Translations under genes and position numbers: made by a program
Assembly (NCBI RefSeq): GCF_021729145.1
Contig: NZ_JAJSLW010000001.1
Span: forward strand, 310,001-374,000
Direction: 5' to 3'
From: Membranihabitans maritimus
Lineage (GTDB): Bacteria > Bacteroidota > Bacteroidia > Chitinophagales > Saprospiraceae
DNA length: 64,000 nt
In this document: positions 45,685 to 54,571 of the stretch, piece by piece
Layout: every line of letters begins with the position of its first letter
How positions within the stretch are numbered: position 1 is the stretch's first letter
The notes under the pieces: generated by a model
What the model was told of the DNA's origin: nothing
The model's database searches: none
What the model saw: the letters and a program-made list of their open reading frames with translations, nothing else

Positions 45685-46284
45685 AACACCGAGGTTTAAA
45701 AATTTGTAATAAAATCAACGATACAAACTTACAAAGGCCTGATACACAATGCTACTACTTTTATTTACATTACTTATACTATTTTTCAAAACCTGTTTTC
45801 GATCCATCAAATAACCTTCAAACAGCAAAGAATAAAACAGATAATTCTGCAATATAGCCACAACACACTCTATTTTTTCGACCATTAAACTTCAATATTA
45901 TTTACCTATATACAGTTAGTAATCAACTTTATACAATAAAAACTACTCATTTGAATTTCACATTTGGACATCCCTGTACACAAAACAATCACACCCAACC
46001 AATAAAAGAAACTAACGAATACAAACCTTTATTATATCTAAAAAATAGTATAGCATTTATACATAAAAGTAGTAGATGGGACTTCAAATCGAAATTACCT
46101 TTGTATTATTATTTAAGTTAAATGAGATCTTTTGGTAAAAAGCTATAGCAGATGAATAATTTATATAGTAAATAGTGAAGATTAATTTACCCTTACCTAA
46201 TAAAAGATCTAGCGTATTATGATGTTAATAAAGACCAAAATGAGAATATTAAACAAATAAGCTTTGTCTTTACAAATTGATTAA
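45685..46284. other. divergent promoter region
   Basis: About 600 AT-rich bases between the second susC (leftward) and the dehydrogenase operon (rightward). TACCTTTG at 46096-46103 fits the Bacteroidota TAnnTTTG box on the plus strand, though it is 180 bases from the start codon. No regulator gene or LacI-type palindrome is present. Confidence 0.4.
45724..45731 (-). promoter_or_regulatory. TAnnTTTG promoter box for second susC
   Basis: On the minus strand this reads TAAGTTTG, matching the Bacteroidota -7 consensus, 40 bases upstream of the susC ATG. A CAA (TTG on the minus strand) at 45747-45749 is a weak -33 partner. Confidence 0.4.
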
Positions 46285-47274
46285 ATGAAAAAACGACCTT
46301 CGGATATCAAACCTGCCAGAAAAACTAAAGTCGGTGTTGTTGGTCTGGGCCTCATGGGAACAAGCATCGCTACCACTTTGCTGGTATCAGGCCATCCCGT
46401 AGTTGCTATAGCTTCAATTCCAAGCGATTTGAATACAGCAAGTACAATTTTTCAATCCCAATTGACCCAGTGCCAACAATTAGGGCTATTAGACAAACCC
46501 TTAAATGATTATCTTGAAAATCTACTTATCACTGAGAACTATGCAATGCTAGAAGATTGTAGATTAGTTATCGAATGTGTCATTGAGGAAGAAAAGATTA
46601 AGATCTCAGTCTACAATAAAATAGAAAGCGTTGTTTCCAGCAAAGCAATTATAGGGACGAATACCTCCGCCATCCCCATTAGCCAACTTCAGCAGCATTT
46701 AAAACACCCCGGACGCTTTTTGGGGTTACACTGGGCAGAGCCCGCATTTTCTACCCGATTTCTGGAAGTTACTTGTGGAGATAAAACGGAAATTGAATAT
46801 GCTGAAAAACTTGTCGCATGGGCTGAAAACTGGAATAAAGAACCCACATTGCTCCGCAAAGACATAAGGGGCTTTATAACAAATCGGTTAATGTACGCAG
46901 TATATAGGGAAGGCCTGGCGCAATACGAAGCAGGTGTGGCCGATTTGGATGACCTGGACAAGGCTTTTCGCTACGACGTCGGTTCTTGGATTTCTATAAT
47001 GGGGCTTTTCGAACGAATGGACTACATCGGTGTTGAATCCTTTGGGGAAGAATTGGCTCAATTACTTCCGATGCTGAGTAATTCAAAAGCTGTACCTGAA
47101 GTAATGGAATCCATAGTAGATAATAATGCCAGGGGGATCCACAATCAAAAAGGCCTGTATAATTACTCGCCCGAAGAAGCTAAAAACTGGGATCAAGCAT
47201 TTGCGGATTTTAGCAGAGAAATTTTTCACCTGACAGAAAAATACATTTCAGATATTGAAAATAACGATCATTGA
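46285..47274 (+). CDS. 3-hydroxyacyl-CoA dehydrogenase-family NAD enzyme
   Basis: A 329-residue cytosolic dehydrogenase. The Rossmann fold starts KVGVVGLGLMGTS (G-x-G-x-x-G), N126 lies in GTNTSAIPIS, and the catalytic pair H149 and E152 is in LGLHWAEPA. This family also contains enzymes for free hydroxy acids, such as L-gulonate 3-dehydrogenase and carnitine dehydrogenase, and a CoA substrate need not be assumed. It is the first gene of the plus-strand operon. A degenerate paralogue follows two genes later. Confidence 0.88.
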   Translation: MKKRPSDIKPARKTKVGVVGLGLMGTSIATTLLVSGHPVVAIASIPSDLNTASTIFQSQLTQCQQLGLLDKPLNDYLENLLITENYAMLEDCRLVIECVIEEEKIKISVYNKIESVVSSKAIIGTNTSAIPISQLQQHLKHPGRFLGLHWAEPAFSTRFLEVTCGDKTEIEYAEKLVAWAENWNKEPTLLRKDIRGFITNRLMYAVYREGLAQYEAGVADLDDLDKAFRYDVGSWISIMGLFERMDYIGVESFGEELAQLLPMLSNSKAVPEVMESIVDNNARGIHNQKGLYNYSPEEAKNWDQAFADFSREIFHLTEKYISDIENNDH

Positions 47275-47284
47275 CAACTTTCCT

Positions 47285-48589
47285 ATGAAAATACATAATC
47301 ACACAAAATCAAAGGACCTCCTTGAAAGGGCTAAAAAAGTACTGGCCGGAGGTGTATCATCCGAATTTAGAAAGTACAATTATCCTCATGCATTATTTTA
47401 TTCTCATGGGAAAGGCAGTAGAATCTACGATATAGATGGAAATGAATTTCTGGATTTCACCCTTAGTCAGGGTCCTCTTATCCTGGGGCATTCCCATCCA
47501 AAGGTTTTAGCTGCCACCCACGAATATGCTCAAAACGGACAATTGTTTGCAGGCCAACATATACAAGAACTGGAATTAGCTGAAAAATTGCAAAAACTAA
47601 TCCCTTCCGCAGAACTTATACGATTCTCACTTAGCGGTTCGGAAGCCGTCCAGGCAGCATTGAGAGTAGCAAGAGGAGTAACAGGGAAAAAGAAATTCAT
47701 CCGATTTGAAGGACACTATCACGGATGGTTGGACAATGTTTCCTGGGGCTTGTCACAACCCTCCCCCGAAGACCTGGGATCGCGCAAATACCCCCATGCC
47801 TTCCCATGGTCACAAGGACTCCCCGACAGGGTTAATGAAGAATTTCACATATTACCCTGGAATGATCTTGACCTTGTAAAAGAAAAACTTGAAAAGAACC
47901 AAAGTGAAATAGCTGCCATTATCACAGAACCTATTATGTGCAACAAGGGTTGTATACTTCCTTCAAGTGGTTTTTTGCAAGGTCTTCGAGATCTTTGCAC
48001 CCAATACAATATTGCCCTTATTTTTGATGAGGTCATTACCGGGTTTCGGATGTCACCGGGGGGAGCACAAAAATACTTTGGTATTACACCCGACCTCTCC
48101 ATTTTTGCCAAAGCTATAGCCAATGGATTTCCCCTTAGTGCATTGGTAGGGAAAAAGAAATGGATGAAAGTACTCGAAGAAGGAAGCGTAATTCACGCAG
48201 GTACTTTGAATTCGGGTAACGTACCTGTAGCAGCTGCTTTGGCCACGCTAGAAGTAATTGAACAGGATTACGACCATCAAAAATTATTTGAACTGGGTAC
48301 GATGTTAAAAGAAGGCCTCCTGAATGCAGGCAAGGAATCCGGACAAAACCTGGTTGTAAGTGGACCGGGGCCCATGGTCTTTACAGGATTTTCTGATCAT
48401 GCACCACTCAATGACTACAGAGATACCCTTCATCACGACAATACCAAGTTGAAAAAATTCATTGCCGGTATGCACCACGAAGGTATTCGGATTATTGGAA
48501 GGGGTCTTTGGTACATCAGTTTTGCACACACGAAGAATGATGTAAATCAGGCAATAGAAGCTGCAAAGAAAGTAATGAAAACATTGTAA
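47285..48589 (+). CDS. GSAM-type class III aminotransferase
   Basis: A 434-residue PLP enzyme of the glutamate-1-semialdehyde aminomutase group. The ATG at 47285 leaves 10 bases after the previous stop; a TTG at 47255 would overlap it. Landmarks: SLSGSEAVQAALRVAR, FEGHYHGWLD, D248 in IFDEVITGFR and the Schiff-base lysine K276 in FAKAIANGFP, then GTLNSGNVP. Haem biosynthesis is unlikely, since the neighbours are catabolic and a true HemL would not sit here. It resembles the C-terminal domain of the fusion at 35177-37522 only at family level. Confidence 0.88.
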   Translation: MKIHNHTKSKDLLERAKKVLAGGVSSEFRKYNYPHALFYSHGKGSRIYDIDGNEFLDFTLSQGPLILGHSHPKVLAATHEYAQNGQLFAGQHIQELELAEKLQKLIPSAELIRFSLSGSEAVQAALRVARGVTGKKKFIRFEGHYHGWLDNVSWGLSQPSPEDLGSRKYPHAFPWSQGLPDRVNEEFHILPWNDLDLVKEKLEKNQSEIAAIITEPIMCNKGCILPSSGFLQGLRDLCTQYNIALIFDEVITGFRMSPGGAQKYFGITPDLSIFAKAIANGFPLSALVGKKKWMKVLEEGSVIHAGTLNSGNVPVAAALATLEVIEQDYDHQKLFELGTMLKEGLLNAGKESGQNLVVSGPGPMVFTGFSDHAPLNDYRDTLHHDNTKLKKFIAGMHHEGIRIIGRGLWYISFAHTKNDVNQAIEAAKKVMKTL

Positions 48590-48598
48590 AACAAACCA

Positions 48599-49582
48599 AT
48601 GAAAACATTTGACCAAAACTTATCTAATAATAGAGTACTTGTTATTGGCAACAGCTATTTAACCGCAAGTGTAAGTATCAATTTTGCTAAAGCCGGTTTT
48701 CCGGTTTCAGTGGTATCTAACACCCTTATGGTTAAAGAAAGAATCCTTATACATCTGGAGGATATCAAAAAAACAGGAAAAGAAGAATGTAAACCATCCA
48801 TCAGATACATTCAGGAGATATCTGATAAAGAGCCTTTCTTTTTGGCTATTCTTACTGACAACGATACAGAAACCTATCACAAAGATACTATCAACCGTAT
48901 CGAAAATAATACTAATGAAGATTTGATAATTGGTATTTGTACAAATTACATTCCGTTGAGTCGGTTTCAACATGATGCTAAATATCCCGGCAACATTTTG
49001 GGAATGAATTGGACAGAGCCGGCTCACACAAATTTCTTCCTTGAACTCGTTGCCAACACAAAAACCCACCACTCCGTAGTTGATTTTTTGGAGAAATTTG
49101 CCATTAGGTATCTCGGGAAGGACCCATATATTATCACTGGAGAAACTGGAGTTCGTTCTAAAATGTTAGCAGCAATGGCACGAGAAGCATTTTTCTTAAT
49201 TGAAAAGGGGTATGCAAAAGTGGAAGATATTGATCGTGCCTGCAGAAATGATGCAGGAACGTATATGCCCTTTGCCGGAAATTTTAGATATATGGACGTA
49301 ATGGGTACTTACGCATATGGGGTAGTCATGAAAAAACTAAACAAAGAGTTATCGAATGCCACCAAACTGCCAGATTTTTTTGTTGAAAAATTACAAAAGA
49401 AGAAATACGGAATGAAGGTAAAAGAGGGATTTTACAAATATGATAAGAATGATATTCGAAAATGGAATCAAAAGACACGTAAATTCAGCTATGAAATAAA
49501 GGAACTTATGGAGAAATATCCATTTGAAGATTGGTTGGAGGAGGTAAAGGAAAGTGCTAAAAGTAGTACCGTTCCAAGATAA
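48599..49582 (+). CDS. degenerate 3-hydroxyacyl-CoA dehydrogenase-like protein
   Basis: A 327-residue paralogue of the dehydrogenase at 46285-47274, aligned along its whole length (LGMNWTEPAH against LGLHWAEPAF; the shared C-terminal EGFYKYDKND block). The catalytic His is replaced by N137 and the Gly-rich loop is broken (VIGNSYLTAS). It therefore should not catalyse the usual hydride transfer. It may stabilise or regulate its paralogue, or bind substrate. It follows the aminotransferase by 9 bases. Confidence 0.85.
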   Translation: MKTFDQNLSNNRVLVIGNSYLTASVSINFAKAGFPVSVVSNTLMVKERILIHLEDIKKTGKEECKPSIRYIQEISDKEPFFLAILTDNDTETYHKDTINRIENNTNEDLIIGICTNYIPLSRFQHDAKYPGNILGMNWTEPAHTNFFLELVANTKTHHSVVDFLEKFAIRYLGKDPYIITGETGVRSKMLAAMAREAFFLIEKGYAKVEDIDRACRNDAGTYMPFAGNFRYMDVMGTYAYGVVMKKLNKELSNATKLPDFFVEKLQKKKYGMKVKEGFYKYDKNDIRKWNQKTRKFSYEIKELMEKYPFEDWLEEVKESAKSSTVPR

Positions 49583-49628
49583 GGTTTAGGTTTTTATCAA
49601 AATCTCTTGCTGCCATTTTATAAGAATC

Positions 49629-49704
49629 ACTTAGGCACCAAGGACATGCAGATCCACTTAGTAATTTTCTTAGTGAATCTTAGCGCACTGCGTGTCTAAG
49701 TGGT
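49629..49704. repeat. palindromic leader element, copy 1
   Basis: A near-palindrome beginning CACTTAGGCAC and ending GTGTCTAAGTGGT (49692-49704), with inner CACTTAG/CTTAGTG. It ends 11 bases before the ATG of the dipeptidase gene. A second copy stands before the ceramidase-like gene. It is either a mobile palindromic repeat or a translation-controlling structure. Confidence 0.6.
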
Positions 49705-49715
49705 AAAAAAGATAT

Positions 49716-50855
49716 ATGAAACCAAAAAAATTAATATTTGACGCACACCTCGACCTGGCTATGAATGCCATGGAGTGGAACCGGGATCTTAGCCGTCCGA
49801 TCGATGAAATTCGTGAACGGGAAAGAAATATGACAGATAAACCGGACCGGGGAAACGGTACCGTTTGCTTGCCCGAAATGAGGAACAGTAAAATAGGATT
49901 GGTTGTAGCTACGCAACTTGCAAGATATACCCCGCGCACAAGTGGTCTTCCGGGTTGGCATTCACCTCAGCAAGCCTGGGCCATGACCCAGGCCCAACTT
50001 ACCTGGTACCGTGAAATGGAAAAGTGCGGAGAAATGACGCAGATCACCAACATTAACCAATTAGAAAATCACATACAATTGTGGGAAAGTGATTTGCCGG
50101 ATGTGAGCAAACCGATAGGATATATATTAAGTTTGGAAGGAGCAGACTCATTGGTTGATATTTCATATTTGGAAGAAGCAGTAGAATATGGGTTAAAGGC
50201 AATAGGACTATCCCATTTTGGACCGGGAAGGTATGCCCCAGGCACAAAAATGGAAGGTCCAATAACGCCTTTGGGACTGGAACTTTTAAAGAAAATGAAT
50301 GAATGGGTGGGAACCCAACACCAATTAATTCTGGATGTTACACACCTAACAGACGAAGGATTTGATCAGGCCCTGGATTTGTACCAGGGACCGATTTGGG
50401 CAAGCCATCATAATGTACGCAATATCGTACCCAACCAACGTCAACTGAATGATCATCAAATAAGAAGGCTTATAGAACGCGGAGCTGTAATTGGCGGGAT
50501 GCTGGACTGCTGGGCTATGGACATTCGTTTCATAGACACGGTTTCTGATCCATGGCAATTAGATATAAAGTTAGAACATTTGATCGACCATTGGGACTAT
50601 ATTTGTCAGATTGCAGGCAATACAAGACACGTCGGCATTGGGAGTGATCTTGACGGTATCTTTGGAACAGAACAATCACCCTGGGATATGAACACAATTG
50701 GCGATTTACAAAAATATGAAACATTGCTATCCCAAAGGGGGTATTCAGATGAAGATATTGACAATATTTTTAGCGGAAACTGGATTCGGTTTTTGAGAAA
50801 TGCGTGGAATAGATTACCAAACCACTTAGACACTGAGATCACTCAGGCGCACTAA
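49716..50855 (+). CDS. M19 (renal-type) membrane dipeptidase family protein
   Basis: A 379-residue protein with no signal, so cytosolic. The dinuclear zinc site of peptidase family M19 is complete: H11-x-D13 (FDAHLDL), E141 (LEGAD), H210 (DVTHLTD), H231 (ASHHN) and D311 (GSDLDG). The family cleaves dipeptides, often L-D pairs, and some members act on amides of other small molecules. The last codons (residues HLDTEITQAH) lie inside the second copy of the palindromic leader element, so the C-terminus has been rewritten by the repeat. Confidence 0.88.
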   Translation: MKPKKLIFDAHLDLAMNAMEWNRDLSRPIDEIRERERNMTDKPDRGNGTVCLPEMRNSKIGLVVATQLARYTPRTSGLPGWHSPQQAWAMTQAQLTWYREMEKCGEMTQITNINQLENHIQLWESDLPDVSKPIGYILSLEGADSLVDISYLEEAVEYGLKAIGLSHFGPGRYAPGTKMEGPITPLGLELLKKMNEWVGTQHQLILDVTHLTDEGFDQALDLYQGPIWASHHNVRNIVPNQRQLNDHQIRRLIERGAVIGGMLDCWAMDIRFIDTVSDPWQLDIKLEHLIDHWDYICQIAGNTRHVGIGSDLDGIFGTEQSPWDMNTIGDLQKYETLLSQRGYSDEDIDNIFSGNWIRFLRNAWNRLPNHLDTEITQAH

Positions 50856-50900
50856 GAGAAATTGCTAAGTGCTTCTTAGTGGTCTGCGTGTCTAAGTGGT
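50821..50900. repeat. palindromic leader element, copy 2
   Basis: ACCACTTAGACAC (50821-50833) and GTGTCTAAGTGGT (50888-50900) form a perfect 13-bp inverted repeat, with CACTAAG/CTTAGTG nested inside. The left arm overlaps the 3' end of the dipeptidase gene, and the right arm is followed after 14 bases by the next ATG. It is related to copy 1 at 49629. Confidence 0.7.
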
Positions 50901-50914
50901 AAAAAAAATAATAC

Positions 50915-52279
50915 ATGATCGAAAAATCTTTTAAAGCCGGAGCGGCTCAAGTAAAAATAACGCCTCCATTAGGAACAAGGATCAATGGAGATTTTGTAGC
51001 TCATTACGCCACACACATCCATGATGATTTGTATTCCAAAGCTCTGGTTCTGCAAAGAAGCTGGGAAACAATTGTAATTATCGTTGTCGATATTTGTAGT
51101 ATGTCTTGCGAATTTATCGAAAGTGTAAAAAAGGAAATAACTACTAAGACCAATATTCCGGATAAAAACATAATGATCTCCAGCACGCACACCCATGCAT
51201 CAGGCTCCATAGAAGATGTTCACATGGGAGGGCCTGATTTAGCTTTTCGACGGACGCTACCGGAGAAAATTGTGCTTTCTGTAGAGCAAGCCATTGACAA
51301 ATTACAGCCTGCTAAAATAACTAATGGAAAAGTTTCAGTACCCGATCACGTATTGTGTAGAAGATATCAAATGAAACCAGAATATAGACCTATTAATCCC
51401 GTCAACGGACTAATAGATTCTATTAAAACCAACCCAATAGGCCTGGAAAAATACATTGATCACCCCATATCAAATCCGGATCCGGAAGTTAGTTTTATTG
51501 GCGTAAAATCAACTGATGAAGAATGGATCAGTGTTTTAGGTAATTATTCTCTGCATTATGTGGGAGATTGGCCCAATGGAACTATTTCTTCTGATTATTT
51601 TGGGGTATTTGCCAGAAATATCAAATCATTATTAAAAGCGAACAGTGATTTTGTAGGGATTATGACCAACGGGACCAGTGGGGATATCAATATTTGGGAC
51701 TTTCAGCAACCGGAACGATACCCTACAGAATATTTTGCTAAAAGTGAATTAATTGGAAAGGATATTGCGGATACCGTATTTCGTTCATTTTCCGGTTCCA
51801 GGTGGAATGAGTTTCCGGAAATTTCTGCACGAATAAAACCTTTACCTATTCACACACGAAAGCCAGGAATAGATGAGATTAAAAGAGCCTCTGAGATAAT
51901 CATGGCTAGTGATTATGATTCGTATGAATACAACGATGATAATTTGAGAAAAATTTATGCGCGCGAACAAATACTACTTAATGAGTTTCCAAATAGTCGG
52001 GAGGCAAAAATTCAAGCCTTTAAAATAGGTGATTTAACGCTCGGAACCCTTCCTGGTGAATTTTTTGCCGAAACAGGGCTTAAACTCAAAAACGAAATAG
52101 GGGATCACTATTTCACAATTGGCTTAGCGAATGGGAATATTGGCTATGTACCTCCTGCCGAAGAGATGAAAAAGGGGGGGTACGAAACCTGGAGATGTCG
52201 ATATAGTTGCATCAGTAGCGAAGCTGAATACCTTTTTCGAAAGGAATTAATAGATTTGGTAAAAGGATTTGATATTTAA
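50915..52279 (+). CDS. ceramidase-like amidase, leaderless
   Basis: A 454-residue protein of the neutral/alkaline ceramidase N-terminal-domain type: KAGAAQVKITPPLG at the start, the metal-site signature STHTHASG (about 90-97), and LGTLPGEFF and NGNIGYVPP near the C-terminus. It has no signal peptide, unlike its relative at 16282-17655. So one acts outside and the other in the cytosol. It is likely an amide or ester hydrolase on a small molecule, not on ceramide. Confidence 0.82.
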   Translation: MIEKSFKAGAAQVKITPPLGTRINGDFVAHYATHIHDDLYSKALVLQRSWETIVIIVVDICSMSCEFIESVKKEITTKTNIPDKNIMISSTHTHASGSIEDVHMGGPDLAFRRTLPEKIVLSVEQAIDKLQPAKITNGKVSVPDHVLCRRYQMKPEYRPINPVNGLIDSIKTNPIGLEKYIDHPISNPDPEVSFIGVKSTDEEWISVLGNYSLHYVGDWPNGTISSDYFGVFARNIKSLLKANSDFVGIMTNGTSGDINIWDFQQPERYPTEYFAKSELIGKDIADTVFRSFSGSRWNEFPEISARIKPLPIHTRKPGIDEIKRASEIIMASDYDSYEYNDDNLRKIYAREQILLNEFPNSREAKIQAFKIGDLTLGTLPGEFFAETGLKLKNEIGDHYFTIGLANGNIGYVPPAEEMKKGGYETWRCRYSCISSEAEYLFRKELIDLVKGFDI

Positions 52280-52309
52280 TTATATTTGATTCCCATAAAA
52301 GAAAATGAT

Positions 52310-53422
52310 ATGTCCCAGCCCTGGTATACTATTAACAATATTGAATCCTTAGACTCCCCTTCATTAGTTGTTTATTACGATCGCGTAATTCACAATATTG
52401 AATCGGCTGTAGAAATGATAGGAGAGGTAGACCGGTTTCGCCCCCATGTCAAAACCAATAAATCTCCCGAAGTCTGCAAATTGATGATGGATCGAGGTAT
52501 CCAAAAATTTAAATGCGCTACCATTGCAGAAGCAGAAATGTTAGCACTTTGTGGAGCGGAAGATGTGTTATTAGCCTATCAACCCGTTGGACCCAAAGTG
52601 GATCGTTTAATCAAATTAATAACAAATTTCCCCAACACCCATTTCTCTTGTCTGGTGGATAATATTACCTCAGGAAAGCACATATCCCAAGTAGCTGCCG
52701 ATAACAATATTATAATTAATTCCTATATCGATTTGAATGTCGGTATGGGACGAACAGGTATATTGCCGGGTGATCCAACCATCGACCTGGTATTGTCATT
52801 ATCTAAATTAAAAGGAATATCTGTAAAGGGACTTCACGCCTACGATGGTCATATCCACACCGTCGACCTCGAACAACGGCGAAAGGAATGTGATGAAGGT
52901 TTCCGGAAAGTCGAAGAAACCGTAATAAACATAAAAGATAAGGGTATTGAACTTCAAATAATTGCCGGAGGATCTCCCACTTTTCCCATTCATGCTGAAA
53001 GGCCAGGTATAGAGTGCAGTCCCGGAACCTTTGTCTTTTGGGATAAAGGATATTCCGATATTTGTCCGGAACAACCTTTTTTACCCGCCGCGATGCTGGT
53101 ATCAAGAGTCATTTCCAAACCCAAAGAACATACAATCTGCCTGGATTTGGGCCACAAATCCGTCGCCGCAGAAAACCCATTGGAGAAAAGGGTATTTTTT
53201 CCGGAAATTCAGGATGGTAACTTTAAAGGTCAAAGTGAGGAACACCTGGTAATACAAGGTGATTTCGCAAAGGGGATTAAAGTAGGCGATGTATTGTATG
53301 GAATGCCCATTCACATATGCCCTACTGTAGCTCTTTATGACTCGGTCAAAGTTATTCGCGATAATATTTGGCAGGGTGAAGAATGGAAAATTGCTTCAAG
53401 AGTTCGAAAAATTACCATTTAA
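52310..53422 (+). CDS. D-threonine aldolase/DSD1-type PLP enzyme
   Basis: A 370-residue fold-type III (alanine racemase-like) PLP enzyme. The ATG at 52310 is preferred to a TTG at 52286. The PLP lysine is K48 in RPHVKTNKSPE. The C-terminal metal pair typical of the family is H335-I-C337 in PIHICPTV, closer to D-serine dehydratase (DSD1) and D-threo-hydroxyaspartate dehydratase than to D-threonine aldolase, which uses His and Asp. It should split or dehydrate a D-configured 3-hydroxy amino acid. It is the last gene of the operon and its 3' end overlaps the convergent glycosyltransferase gene by 27 bases. Confidence 0.85.
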   Translation: MSQPWYTINNIESLDSPSLVVYYDRVIHNIESAVEMIGEVDRFRPHVKTNKSPEVCKLMMDRGIQKFKCATIAEAEMLALCGAEDVLLAYQPVGPKVDRLIKLITNFPNTHFSCLVDNITSGKHISQVAADNNIIINSYIDLNVGMGRTGILPGDPTIDLVLSLSKLKGISVKGLHAYDGHIHTVDLEQRRKECDEGFRKVEETVINIKDKGIELQIIAGGSPTFPIHAERPGIECSPGTFVFWDKGYSDICPEQPFLPAAMLVSRVISKPKEHTICLDLGHKSVAAENPLEKRVFFPEIQDGNFKGQSEEHLVIQGDFAKGIKVGDVLYGMPIHICPTVALYDSVKVIRDNIWQGEEWKIASRVRKITI

Positions 53423-54571
53423 AATCTCATCATAAATAGCCTCCCATTTCTTAAGTACTTTTTCTTTGCCAAATCTGGCCTTAACATTATTATGTAATTC
53501 ATTTGGCGAATAATTATTTCGTTTACGAAAAACGGAGATCATGCCATTTGCCAATTCTTGAATATCCCCTTGTGGAATAATGACTCCACACTTTTCTGTC
53601 ACAATTAACTCCGAACCCGCTGTCTGGGTAGCCACGACCGGGATCCCACAAGATAAAGCCTCTATCATCGTAAGGCCAAAACTCTCTTTTCTGGAAGCGG
53701 AAACCAATACAGCAGAATTTTGCAAAAGAGATCTAATACCCTCCCTTTTTACAGCACCTGCAAAGTGAATTGCACCTTCAAGCCCCATATTCTTAATTTT
53801 ATCCTGTAAATCCTCCGCACCTTTAATATCGTCAACCAAGGTAAGTCTGGCATTCAGGACTTTCTTTTTTACAATTCCAAAAGCTTCAATTAAACGGTCC
53901 ATACCCTTGGTATGCGCAGGACTGCCTATGGAAATAAAATCAGGCGATTGGACTATTTTTATTGGCGGGATATAAAACCCACTATCTATATAATTCGGAA
54001 CATATTCTGTGGGTACCCCATAAATACGTTCCATACTTTCCTTGAGAACAGGGCTTACTGCAGTTACTTTATTAGCGCTTACAGCACTTCTTAAAGCTTT
54101 ATTTAACAGCCTATCCGGTAAATCCCCTGTGATTAGTGAGGACATGTGTTCTGTATATATAAATGGGATCCCGTATCGGCTATTAAAGCTAGCAGCGACG
54201 ATCAAACCAAGTATGGATTGTGCATGTATTAAGTCAGGCTTTCCATAACGCCTTTGATAATTAAGAAATAATTTCCGATAATTACCCAACCACTGTTTCC
54301 ACCCAAAACCAACTTTTGGCAATGTCCACTTTTTTTGCCCCAGAAAATTATATCGTAACCCCTCTTTTTCTATCCATTCAGAATTGAATTGCCCAATGTG
54401 ATATTCGCCATAGATCAAGCCCGGCTTATAACGAGTATGCATCGCAATATCCTCGGTAAACCGATGAAACATTTGAGCAAATAACCCTGAAAATCCCAGA
54501 TCAAACCATGGCGGCAAAACAAGCAAATGCGGGTTATCCTTTCGTGACATATTTGAAATATCCTTTCGCAT
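53396..54571 (-). CDS. glycosyltransferase family 4-like
   Basis: A 391-residue GT-B fold glycosyltransferase: HLLVLPPWFDLGFSG at the start, SIGSPAHTKGMDRLIEAF, and VSASRKESFGLTMIEALSCGIPVVATQTAG broken here as SRKESFGLTMIEALSCG, the usual nucleotide-sugar-binding region. It may make a cell-surface polysaccharide. A second ATG at 54550 is possible; both overlap the upstream glycosyltransferase gene. Confidence 0.88.
   Translation of the reverse strand: MRKDISNMSRKDNPHLLVLPPWFDLGFSGLFAQMFHRFTEDIAMHTRYKPGLIYGEYHIGQFNSEWIEKEGLRYNFLGQKKWTLPKVGFGWKQWLGNYRKLFLNYQRRYGKPDLIHAQSILGLIVAASFNSRYGIPFIYTEHMSSLITGDLPDRLLNKALRSAVSANKVTAVSPVLKESMERIYGVPTEYVPNYIDSGFYIPPIKIVQSPDFISIGSPAHTKGMDRLIEAFGIVKKKVLNARLTLVDDIKGAEDLQDKIKNMGLEGAIHFAGAVKREGIRSLLQNSAVLVSASRKESFGLTMIEALSCGIPVVATQTAGSELIVTEKCGVIIPQGDIQELANGMISVFRKRNNYSPNELHNNVKARFGKEKVLKKWEAIYDEILNGNFSNS

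Noticed and set aside
46285-47274. Classical fatty acid beta-oxidation
   Set aside because: No thiolase, acyl-CoA dehydrogenase or CoA ligase nearby; the family also acts on free hydroxy acids, so a CoA pathway is not supported.
47285-48589. HemL (haem biosynthesis) identity
   Set aside because: The fold is GSAM-type, but the neighbours are catabolic and no haem genes are present.
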